Source: Pseudomonas sp. NFACC02
Lineage (GTDB): Bacteria > Pseudomonadota > Gammaproteobacteria > Pseudomonadales > Pseudomonadaceae
Assembly: GCF_900110765.1 (NCBI RefSeq)
Contig: NZ_FOEO01000001.1
Span: 310,001 to 374,000 of the forward strand
Length of the DNA: 64,000 bases
Direction of reading: 5' to 3'
Shown here piece by piece: positions 18,251 through 25,740 of this stretch (positions are counted from its first letter, which is position 1; each line of letters opens with the position of its first letter). Position numbers and translations under genes: made by a program. A model generated the notes under the pieces. It was given only the letters and a program-made list of their open reading frames with translations, was not told the origin of the DNA and did not search any database.

Positions 18251-18592
18251 TCAGAAACTGATGCCCTTGGCGTTCTGGGCGGTGGCGCTGATTTCCTTGT
18301 TGGCGGAATCGGCCTTGCCGGACGCGATGGCGTTAAGGACGTCCATGGTCTGCTTGCGTTCAGTTTCCTGCTCTTGCAAGGCGATCAGCTTGGCCTGGTT
18401 GGCATCCGCCTGTTGGCTGGCCTGCTGCTGCGCGGCAACGGACTGGCTGTTGCCGCTCCCTTGAACCACAGCGGATTGCATGTTGGCGTTCGCGGCGAGG
18501 CTGTTAGCGCCCTGGGCAAGGCCACCGACCGCGTTAACACCGGAGTTGAGCATGTTGGTCATGCCGGAGATGGGGTTCAAATTGACAGCCAT
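18251..18592 (-). CDS. hrpA: HrpA, Hrp pilin
   Basis: A 113-residue pilin subunit. The C-terminal half matches P. syringae HrpA closely (KQTMDVLNAIASGK, then ISATAQNAKGIS at the end), while the N-terminal half (MAVNLNPISGMTNML) is of the variable, surface-exposed kind. The ATG at 18592 follows GAGGTATGCAAA and lies 45 bases after an exact hrp box; the longer open frame upstream runs over that promoter and is not used. It is first in the hrpA-Z-B-hrcJ-D-E operon. Confidence 0.93.
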   Translation of the reverse strand: MAVNLNPISGMTNMLNSGVNAVGGLAQGANSLAANANMQSAVVQGSGNSQSVAAQQQASQQADANQAKLIALQEQETERKQTMDVLNAIASGKADSANKEISATAQNAKGISF

Positions 18593-18637
18593 TTTGCATA
18601 CCTCTCGATCGACACCAGCGTCATTGCATGGTGTTGA

Positions 18638-18666
18638 TGGGTGGCTGCGAGGCCGGAATCGGTTCC
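18638..18666 (-). promoter_or_regulatory. hrp box (HrpL promoter) of hrpA operon
   Basis: The minus strand reads GGAACC, 16 bases, CCACCCA, an exact match to the HrpL consensus, 45 bases before the hrpA ATG. Confidence 0.93.
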
Positions 18667-18700
18667 GCGGGAAATTCAATAAATTTAGGGGTGGTTAGAA

Positions 18701-18734
18701 GGGGGAAAAATCGGGTTCTGCCTGACGGTAGAAC
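18701..18734 (-). terminator. Probable intrinsic terminator after hrpS
   Basis: On the minus strand GTTCT and AGAAC arms (18715-18719 and 18730-18734) enclose a loop that pairs partly as CC/GG; CCGATTTTT follows. It lies between the hrpS stop and the hrpA promoter, where a terminator is expected. The stem is short, so the call is moderate. Confidence 0.45.
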
Positions 18735-18795
18735 GAGAACTCGCCTCAGAGCACGGGATAAGCGCACCATTGCGTCCTCACTGAAAACCGCCCTC

Positions 18796-19707
18796 TCAAA
18801 CATCCAGCTCTTTCATCCGGTGGTACAACGTCCGTCGCGGAATATTCAGTTCCTGACTCACCGCATCGATGCTGTTGTTATGCCGCTTGAGCGCCGCCTG
18901 AATCAGTACCTTTTCAATTACCCGCAACTGCGACTTCAGCCCGGTGGAAGACTCACGCTCATCCCCCGACTCACTGCCCAGCAGCGGGAACCCCAGCACG
19001 AACCGTTTCGCCGCCGACTTCAGTTCACGGATGTTGCCCGGCCACGAATGATTCAACAGGACATGCCGTAACACCGCGCTCACCTCCGGCATCAACAACC
19101 CCGACTCCCGCGCCGACGCCACGGCGAATTGCCGGAAGAGCGGAAGAATGCGCTCTCGCTGAGCCCGCAACGGGGGCAACTTGAGCGTCAGCACGTTGAG
19201 GCGGAAGTACAGGTCCCGACGAAACCGGCCCTGCTCCACCAGCTCATCCAGCGCATGCTGCGCCGACGCAATCACGCACACATCCAGCGTGATCGGGGTG
19301 GTCGATCCCAGGCGCTCAACCTCGCGCGTTTCCAGTACACGCAGCAGCTTGGCTTGAAGACTCAGCGGCATGCTGTCGATCTCATCCAGGTACAACGTGC
19401 CGCCCTGCGCCGCTTCGATGTACCCCACCCGCGAACGATCGGCGCCGGTGTAGGCACCACTGACCACGCCAAACAATTCGCTTTCAGCCAGGGATTCGGG
19501 AATCGCCGCGCAGTTCATCGCAACCAGCCGCCCCTTGCGCCCCGACAAGTCATGAAGGCGCTGCGCCACGGTGTCCTTGCCTGTTCCGGTTTCACCGGAC
19601 AACAACACGTCGATACCCAGTTGTGAAATGCTCTGGGCGACGACCGTCAGGTTCGGTACAGGGTGATTCTCTTCCAGTTGCTCATCAAAAAAATCGTACA
19701 CACTCAT
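18796..19707 (-). CDS. hrpS: HrpS, sigma-54 enhancer-binding activator of hrpL
   Basis: A 303-residue AAA+ activator without a receiver domain, as usual for HrpR/HrpS. Walker A GETGTGKD is at 38-45, the sigma-54 loop GAYTGA at 84-89, Walker B LYLDEID at 105-111, and a Fis-type helix-turn-helix near the end (LNIPRRTLYHRMKEL). The ATG at 19707 is chosen because AGAGG lies six bases upstream and it gives the P. syringae-like length. It forms a hetero-hexamer with HrpR that opens the sigma-54 promoter of hrpL. hrpL is not in the window. Confidence 0.94.
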   Translation of the reverse strand: MSVYDFFDEQLEENHPVPNLTVVAQSISQLGIDVLLSGETGTGKDTVAQRLHDLSGRKGRLVAMNCAAIPESLAESELFGVVSGAYTGADRSRVGYIEAAQGGTLYLDEIDSMPLSLQAKLLRVLETREVERLGSTTPITLDVCVIASAQHALDELVEQGRFRRDLYFRLNVLTLKLPPLRAQRERILPLFRQFAVASARESGLLMPEVSAVLRHVLLNHSWPGNIRELKSAAKRFVLGFPLLGSESGDERESSTGLKSQLRVIEKVLIQAALKRHNNSIDAVSQELNIPRRTLYHRMKELDV

Positions 19708-19791
19708 CCACGACCTCTGACACTTCAAGCGCCTGTGGCTGCCCGCGAACGGAAGCCTCAACGCGCTTACGAGACAACGGTTATTCAGGCG

Positions 19792-20739
19792 CTACGAAAA
19801 CAGCGGATCGGACGCACCCAGGCACGTCAGGCCCAGCTCTTTCATGCGGTGATACAAGGTACGTCTCGGGATTTCCAGCTCCTGCAGCACGGCATCGAGA
19901 CTGTGCTTGTGACGTCTGATGGCGTCCTCGATGAGCATTTTTTCGATCACACGCAGTTGGGTTTTCAGGCCGGTTTCAGGGTCGCGGGTGGGTTCGGTAT
20001 CCGCGCCCAGCAAGGGAAAGCCGAGGACGAAACGTTTGGCGGCTGATTTCAACTCACGAATGTTGCCGGGCCAGGCGTGGCTCAGCAGCACCTGCACCAA
20101 GCCGTTACTGAGCGTGGGCACCGGGCGACCAAAGTCGCGGGCGATGCGCTGGGTGAACTGGTCGAACAACGGCAGGATCTGTTCGCGACGATTGCGCAAG
20201 GCTGGCATCTGGATGGTCAGCACATTGAGCCGAAAAAACAGGTCGCGACGAAACAGCCCTTGTTCCACGAGTTCATCCAGAGGGCGCTGTGCCGAAGCAA
20301 TGACGCGCAAGTCCACCGGAATGAAGGCAGTGGAGCCCAGCCTTTCGATGCCGCGGGTTTCCAGGATTCGCAGCAGCTTGGCCTGCAGGCTTAACGGCAT
20401 GCTGTCGATTTCATCCAGATACAGCGTGCCGCCCGACGCGGCCTCGATGTACCCCTCACGGGATCGGCTGACACCGGTGTACGCCCCGTTGACGACACCG
20501 AACAACTGGCTTTCAGCCAGCGATTCCGGAATCGCCGCGCAGTTCATCCCGACGAAAGCGCCCGAGCGCCCCGACAGCGCATGAATACGTTTTGCCAGCG
20601 TGTCCTTACCCGTCCCTGTCTCTCCACACAACAGCAAATCCATGCCCAGACTTGCGGTATTCACGGCTATCTGATGAATATCCAGCGCTGCACTTTCCTC
20701 CAGACACGCCCAATCGCTTACATCGATTTCTTCCTTCAT
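19792..20739 (-). CDS. hrpR: HrpR, sigma-54 enhancer-binding activator, partner of HrpS
   Basis: A 315-residue AAA+ activator and a clear paralogue of the adjacent HrpS. Walker A GETGTGKD is at 39-46, Walker B LYLDEID at 106-112, and the C-terminal helix-turn-helix contains LEIPRRTLYHRMKEL. The sigma-54 contact loop reads GAYTGV (85-90) rather than the GAYTGA of HrpS, a difference between the two partners worth noting. hrpS starts 84 bases after its stop, so the pair is probably one transcript. The upstream 1 kb is AT-rich and should hold the promoter. Confidence 0.94.
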   Translation of the reverse strand: MKEEIDVSDWACLEESAALDIHQIAVNTASLGMDLLLCGETGTGKDTLAKRIHALSGRSGAFVGMNCAAIPESLAESQLFGVVNGAYTGVSRSREGYIEAASGGTLYLDEIDSMPLSLQAKLLRILETRGIERLGSTAFIPVDLRVIASAQRPLDELVEQGLFRRDLFFRLNVLTIQMPALRNRREQILPLFDQFTQRIARDFGRPVPTLSNGLVQVLLSHAWPGNIRELKSAAKRFVLGFPLLGADTEPTRDPETGLKTQLRVIEKMLIEDAIRRHKHSLDAVLQELEIPRRTLYHRMKELGLTCLGASDPLFS

Positions 20740-21613
20740 CGATACCTCTCAAAGTGGGTGCAAGCGAGTTATTAGTACCACGCATTACACAGGCATCAAT
20801 AATTAATTTAAGTTCCCGAAGCCGATGAGAACCGGGTCACAAGGTTCCCCAGTGATATCATTATGGCTCCACTTAGCATGCAACTAATACGTGCACACCA
20901 ACTTTCAAACGACTATTTAAATTTAACGCTTGCCTGCCTTGAGACAATGATTTATTAGAAATCATCTAGATGGGAATCGTTATCATATAATGAATAATTG
21001 TGTTGATTATCAATGGTTTAGTTTTTAAAGGTCTACTCCGCTTCCGCAAATCTATTGACCTCACCCGGCACCCAGCGCTGCGCCTGGGGTCTGTTACGTC
21101 GCTGTCATCGAGAGGCTCTGTTATTTTATCTTTTAAAACACCTGAAGTTTTATGACGACCAGCTACTTGGTAGCCCTACGGTCACGCGCATTATTTAACC
21201 TGCTTATACTGCGCGCACTTTTTAAACTTATCGAACTACAACTTCACACCCAACAACCCTTCATAAAACCTGTATATATTTGTTCGCTGCGGCCACCTCT
21301 TTTTGCCATTTGGTTTTCGTTCGGTTTTCCAACTAGGGCCATTCGGATTTCCGAACATTGCTTTATCCATTCAGCCAAGCCCTGTGTTTTCAGGGCTTTC
21401 CGGTAGCGCTGCGCTTGTACTCGAACGGTACGCTGACGCAAAAGCAGGCATGTTTCACCCATCCATCCTGATCAATAGCCAACTAACGAAAATGGACCGA
21501 CAGGCCCATATAACGGTCGCGATAACCGGGTATTCACCACAGAAATACCTGTTGCGATGTTTCAAGATATGTCAGTGCAACGCAAAACCCAGGTGTATCA
21601 ACAGGGTTACACC

Positions 21614-21679
21614 ATGAAGAAAAAGTTCAGGCCGTCTTCGGCCGTGCAAATCATTCAATGGCTCTACGATGGGCGTTAG
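21614..21679 (+). CDS. Possible 21-residue peptide or gene remnant
   Basis: A short frame starting MKKKFRPSSAVQ and ending QWLYDGR, preceded by CAGGG seven bases before the ATG. It is very basic at the start and amphipathic after. It could be a leader peptide, a truncated transposase or chance. I do not recognise it. Confidence 0.2.
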   Translation: MKKKFRPSSAVQIIQWLYDGR

Positions 21680-21743
21680 TCCAGTCGACGTCCGCGTTGG
21701 GAAGCGTCATTACTGCCGCTCCCTCCCTCACGCACGAGAAACC

Positions 21744-21758
21744 GCCCCATTGTGGGGC
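21744..21758 (-). terminator. Probable intrinsic terminator after hrpH
   Basis: GCCCCA and TGGGGC arms with a three-base loop; on the minus strand the stem is followed by GGTTTCTC. It lies 48 bases after the end of the hrpH coding region. Confidence 0.5.
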
Positions 21759-21805
21759 AAAACGCACTGAGTAAAGCGGCTGGGCGAAAGGGGAAAAAAG
21801 GTGGA

Positions 21806-22903
21806 TCAAGGCGCCCATCTGACAGACGGCGATGGAGAAGCCCCGCTGATCGCCAACGCGTCCACGGGAGGGATGGCAGTGCTGTCTTCCATTTTCGCCA
21901 AGCCGGCCGCCAACTGCCGCGCTTGATTGCGTGGGACCAGCAAATGATGCGGGCCATCGACGGTTTTCTTGCGCAAAAACGCAGGATTCAGACCCACGAG
22001 TACGGTTTCGTCGACGCCAGCGGTCTCCGCCAGTTGGGTAAGGTCAACCGGATGCAGCAGTTCGATGGCTGTAAAATACGGTGCATTGGCCACCGGACTC
22101 AGTCGCACCCCATACGCAGCCGGTTCGCGCACCAATATCGAAAGCGCCAGCAGACGTGGGACGTAGTCCTGGGTTTCTCGCGGAAGATTCAGATGCCAAT
22201 AGTCTGCCGGCAAACCCCGCTGCTGATTGGCCGTAATTGCCCGCGCTACGGTGCCCTCGCCCGCATTGTAGGCGGCCATGGCCAGGAGCCAATCGCCGTT
22301 GAACTGATCGTGTAGACGCGTCAGATAATCCATGGCCGCTTTGCTCGATGCCACGACGTCACGCCGCCCGTCGTAAAAAGCCGTCTGACGCAGATTGAAG
22401 TCCCGTCCGGTGGCGGCCATGAACTGCCACAAGCCGGCCGCATCACGGGCAGAGTTGGCTTTAGGGTTGTAGGCACTTTCTACGATGGGCAACAACGCCA
22501 GCTCCGACGGCATTCCCCGCTCGTCCAGAGACTGCGCGATGAAATGCAGATAAGGGCTGGCCCGCTGGCTGGCCATGCGGAGGAAAGACGGGTTTTCCAG
22601 CAACCAGTCGCGCTGGCGCACGATACGCGGGTTGAGGCCAACGGCGTCGGCCAGGCTGAAGCCTTGCCCCAACCGCCCCCAGATATCGCTGCCGTCGTAG
22701 CGCAACGGCTCCGCGCCCGGAGCCTGGGAATTCACCTCGCGATGAAGCCCCGCCACCAGACGGGGTGTCCGCTCAACCGTGGCCTGCGGCGAGTAATCGA
22801 AGGACTGACAACCTGCGCAGAGCAGGCAGAGGCCGAGCGACCCGGTGCGTATCTGATAGCCGAGTCGCGGCAGCCCGATCGGGAAGGTCAAGGCAAACGG
22901 CAT
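21806..22903 (-). CDS. hrpH: HrpH, T3SS-associated lytic transglycosylase lipoprotein
   Basis: A 365-residue MltD-type transglycosylase that should cut peptidoglycan to let the Hrp pilus assemble. The N-terminal signal ends in the lipobox LCAGC (modified Cys32). The SLT domain spans about 115-235, with catalytic Glu142 in PIVESAYNP, then AAGLWQFM (155-162) and MAAYNAGEG (209-217). Its place next to hrpR matches hrpH (first gene of the conserved effector locus) of P. syringae, and an exact hrp box lies 30 bases upstream. No LysM repeats are evident in the tail. Unlike P. syringae, no avrE or hopM1 follows. Confidence 0.88.
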   Translation of the reverse strand: MPFALTFPIGLPRLGYQIRTGSLGLCLLCAGCQSFDYSPQATVERTPRLVAGLHREVNSQAPGAEPLRYDGSDIWGRLGQGFSLADAVGLNPRIVRQRDWLLENPSFLRMASQRASPYLHFIAQSLDERGMPSELALLPIVESAYNPKANSARDAAGLWQFMAATGRDFNLRQTAFYDGRRDVVASSKAAMDYLTRLHDQFNGDWLLAMAAYNAGEGTVARAITANQQRGLPADYWHLNLPRETQDYVPRLLALSILVREPAAYGVRLSPVANAPYFTAIELLHPVDLTQLAETAGVDETVLVGLNPAFLRKKTVDGPHHLLVPRNQARQLAAGLAKMEDSTAIPPVDALAISGASPSPSVRWAP

Positions 22904-22932
22904 GAGCGGAAGTCCTGAGAGCGAGATTACCC

Positions 22933-22960
22933 TGGGTGGCTCAAACGCCCGCCCGGTTCC
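22933..22960 (-). promoter_or_regulatory. hrp box (HrpL promoter) of hrpH
   Basis: The minus strand reads GGAACC, 15 bases, CCACCCA, an exact match to the HrpL consensus with the shorter permitted spacer, 30 bases before the hrpH start. Confidence 0.9.
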
Positions 22961-23019
22961 CTCTCACTGGCCGTCATCGCGTGTGGCATCGCGTGGACAA
23001 GACAACCGGAGAGCGTCGT

Positions 23020-23724
23020 TCATGCACTCAGGTGCTTTTGCTCGACCGCCATCGGGGACCCAGCACGTCGATAGTAGGCCGCGACGTAAGCGTCCCGCGA
23101 GGGCGCCAGATGTGCACGACACAGCTCGACAAGACGCTGCGCGTCAGCGGCCTTGAGCGCATCGATGATCGCCCAGTGTTCGCGACGGGCACGCTCCAGT
23201 TGTTCGGGGAGCACTAGCGAGGACGACCGGATGGAGTGAGCACGCTGGGCGTGATCCTGAATAGCCGCAACCAATACCGGGTTGTCCGACAGAGCAAACA
23301 GCTGTTGGTGGAAACGCATGTTGGCGCGAAACACCAGGCGCAAATTGCCCGCGGCGATCTGCGCGTCATGCTCCTGCTGGGTCGCTTGCAGTTGGTCAAG
23401 CCGATCAAGCGGTACCGGGAAACGGATCAACTGCACGCACTGGCATTCGAGCAGCTCACGAACCGCATACAAATCCTCCACTTCTTTAACAGTGTACGCA
23501 CGAACCAGTGCGCCGATGTTGCGCTTGCGCTCCACCAAGCCCATGCGTTCGAGCTCGACAAGCACTTGGCGCACAACGTGCCGTTTGAGGTTGAAGCGTG
23601 TGAGCAACTCGTCCTCGACGAGTCGCTCGCGCGGGTGCAGAAAACCCAGCACGATTTCTTCTTCGAGGGTTTGCACGGCCCGTTCCAGGCCGCTTTGCGG
23701 ATCATCGAGTTCCAGGGGTTGCAT
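23020..23724 (-). CDS. GntR-family (FCD) regulator beside sugar-acid dehydratase
   Basis: A 234-residue FadR-type GntR regulator. The winged helix is at about residues 10-75 (RFNLKRHVVRQVLVELERMG) and the all-helical FCD ligand domain follows. The open frame extends upstream to 23901, but the Met at 23724 starts a normal-length protein. It is divergent from the dehydratase/MFS pair, with about 190 bp between them that contain the palindrome ATTATCGATAAT. Control of these two genes by a sugar acid is the likely role. Confidence 0.8.
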   Translation of the reverse strand: MQPLELDDPQSGLERAVQTLEEEIVLGFLHPRERLVEDELLTRFNLKRHVVRQVLVELERMGLVERKRNIGALVRAYTVKEVEDLYAVRELLECQCVQLIRFPVPLDRLDQLQATQQEHDAQIAAGNLRLVFRANMRFHQQLFALSDNPVLVAAIQDHAQRAHSIRSSSLVLPEQLERARREHWAIIDALKAADAQRLVELCRAHLAPSRDAYVAAYYRRAGSPMAVEQKHLSA

Positions 23725-23869
23725 AGCGGGTACAGCACTCACGTGATCAGGATTGACCGCGTCAGACTGCCACAAACCCACGTCCAGCGCAGCTTCGTTT
23801 AAGCCTTCTGATGAAAACCACAAGACGCTTGCTTCGCCTCGGTGTTCCGTGATTACATCCACTTCATGG

Positions 23870-23881
23870 ATTATCGATAAT
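23870..23881. promoter_or_regulatory. Palindrome ATTATCGATAAT, candidate GntR operator
   Basis: A perfect 12-bp palindrome in the divergent promoter region, 32 bases before the dehydratase start. Its position suggests an operator for the neighbouring GntR protein; there is no direct proof. Confidence 0.45.
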
Positions 23882-23912
23882 ATATCCAATAATAAAATCA
23901 ACTGAGGTAACC

Positions 23913-25655
23913 ATGCCTGATCACGACCCTGTCATCAAACTCAAAGGCATCCGCAAGGGGCTGACCAATTATGGCGACACAGGCTTCGCCCTGTTCCTGC
24001 GCAAGGCCTTCATCAAAGGTGCCGGTTACACCGACGACGCGTTGAACCGCACCATCGTCGGCATCGCCAACACCGGCAGCGGCTACAACCCCTGCCATGG
24101 CAACGCCCCACAACTCATAGAGGCGGTAAAACGTGGCGTGATGATGGCCGGCGGGCTGCCGATCGATTTTCCAACCATTTCCATTGCCGAAAGCTTCTCG
24201 CAACCCACCAGCATGTACCTGCGTAACCTGATGTCCATGGACACCGAAGAGATGATCCGTGCGCAACCGATGGATGCCGTGGTGCTGATCGGTGGCTGCG
24301 ACAAGACGGTTCCCGCGCAACTGATGGGTGCAGCGTCGGCGAACGTGCCCATGGTGCAACTGGTGACCGGGGCCATGCTCACCGGTGGCCATCGGGGCGA
24401 ACGCGTAGGCGCCTGTACCGATTGTCGGCGCTTCTGGGGTCAGTACCGGGGTGATCAGATCGACGAGCAGGAAATCACCGAAGTCAACGACAAGCTGGTG
24501 GCCAGCGTCGGCACCTGTTCAGTGATGGGCACGGCCAGCACCATGGCCTGCATCGGTGAGGCGCTAGGCATCGTGATGCCCGGAGGCGCCTCGCCACCGG
24601 CCGTGACGTCTGACCGTATCCGCATTGCCGAGCTCAGCGGACGTCAGGCGGTGATCATGGCCCGGAGCGGTCTGACGCCGGACAAGATCCTCACCGAGAA
24701 AGCCTTCGAAAACGCCTTGCGCATCCTTCTGGCGATTGGTGGCTCAACCAACGGCATCATCCACCTGACGGCCATCGCCGGGCGCATGGGGTTCGATATC
24801 GACCTGGAGGCGTTTGATCGCATGAGCCGGGAAACGCCAGTGCTGGTCGACCTCAAACCGTCGGGCCAGCACTACATGGAAGACCTGCACCGCGCCGGGG
24901 GCCTACAGACCGTGCTGCGCGAACTGCGCCCGCAACTGCATCTGGACGCCTTGACCGTGACCGGCCGCACCCTGGGCGAAGAACTCGATGCAGTGCCATC
25001 GTTCAAGCAGGACGTGGTTCGCAGCTTCGCCAACCCGATCTACCCGGCCGGCGGCATCGCCTTCCTCAAAGGCAACCTGGCGCCCGATGGGGCGATCATC
25101 AAACAGTCAGCTGCGGACCCGGTCCTGATGGAGCACGAAGGCCGCGCCGTGGTGTTCGAAAATTCCGAAGACATGGCCGCGCGCATCGACGCCCCCGAAC
25201 TGGACGTCAACGCCGACGACATTCTGGTGCTCAAGAACATCGGTCCCACCGGCGCCCCGGGCATGCCGGAGGCCGGTTACCTGCCGATTCCGAAAAAGCT
25301 CGCGCGCGCTGGCGTTAAGGACATGGTCCGGATTTCCGACGGTCGCATGAGCGGTACAGCGGCGGGCACCATCGTTTTGCACGTCACACCCGAAGCTGCG
25401 TTGGGCGGGCCTTTGGCGCTGGTGCGTAACGGCGACCGGATTCGCCTGAGCGTGGCCGAACGCAGCATCGAGCTGAAAGTCTCCGCCGAGGAACTGGAAC
25501 GGCGCAGAGCGCAGTGGGTACGCCCTGTACCGCAGGGCGCCGAGCGTGGGTACCGCAAGTTGTTCTTCGAGCAGGTAACTCAGGCTGACAAAGGCTGCGA
25601 CTTCGGGTTCCTGCGCCCGCCACACATGATCGCGCGGGTCCCCGCCCGCGACTGA
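23913..25655 (+). CDS. IlvD/Edd-family sugar-acid dehydratase
   Basis: A 580-residue iron-sulfur dehydratase. Cys residues that could bind a cluster lie in NPCHGN, GGCDKT and GACTDCRRFWGQ, and SDGRMSG near the C-terminus is the family signature. The divergence from housekeeping IlvD and the neighbouring carrier and GntR gene point to an aldonic acid such as arabonate, xylonate or galactonate, giving a 2-keto-3-deoxy acid. The substrate cannot be chosen from sequence alone. TGAGGTAACC before the ATG is a good ribosome-binding site. Confidence 0.87.
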   Translation: MPDHDPVIKLKGIRKGLTNYGDTGFALFLRKAFIKGAGYTDDALNRTIVGIANTGSGYNPCHGNAPQLIEAVKRGVMMAGGLPIDFPTISIAESFSQPTSMYLRNLMSMDTEEMIRAQPMDAVVLIGGCDKTVPAQLMGAASANVPMVQLVTGAMLTGGHRGERVGACTDCRRFWGQYRGDQIDEQEITEVNDKLVASVGTCSVMGTASTMACIGEALGIVMPGGASPPAVTSDRIRIAELSGRQAVIMARSGLTPDKILTEKAFENALRILLAIGGSTNGIIHLTAIAGRMGFDIDLEAFDRMSRETPVLVDLKPSGQHYMEDLHRAGGLQTVLRELRPQLHLDALTVTGRTLGEELDAVPSFKQDVVRSFANPIYPAGGIAFLKGNLAPDGAIIKQSAADPVLMEHEGRAVVFENSEDMAARIDAPELDVNADDILVLKNIGPTGAPGMPEAGYLPIPKKLARAGVKDMVRISDGRMSGTAAGTIVLHVTPEAALGGPLALVRNGDRIRLSVAERSIELKVSAEELERRRAQWVRPVPQGAERGYRKLFFEQVTQADKGCDFGFLRPPHMIARVPARD

Positions 25656-25740
25656 TCAGCACCGGTTTTCCCTGAACGTGCACCGCTGCGTTATCACGCA
25701 GTGGCGCACGGGCTCAAACAATAAAAACAGGACCGCCGTC

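Larger units (their letters stand above)
20740..21805. other. AT-rich 1.07-kb gap between hrpR and hrpH
   Basis: This is the longest non-coding stretch of the window and is visibly richer in A and T than its surroundings, with T/A runs at 20930-21030 and 21120-21300. It must contain the hrpR promoter. Inverted repeats seen are GAACC-N9-GGTTC at 20829-20847, TTCGG-N4-CCGAA near 21345-21358, and an AAGCCCTG/CAGGGCTT hairpin near 21377-21398. A minus-strand frame of 72 codons at 21244-21462 looks like a degraded remnant, but I cannot name it. No tRNA is visible. Confidence 0.5.

Noticed and set aside
18251..18679. Longer form of HrpA starting at 18679
   Set aside because: The extension would cover the hrp box and Shine-Dalgarno; the ATG at 18592 is correctly placed after both.
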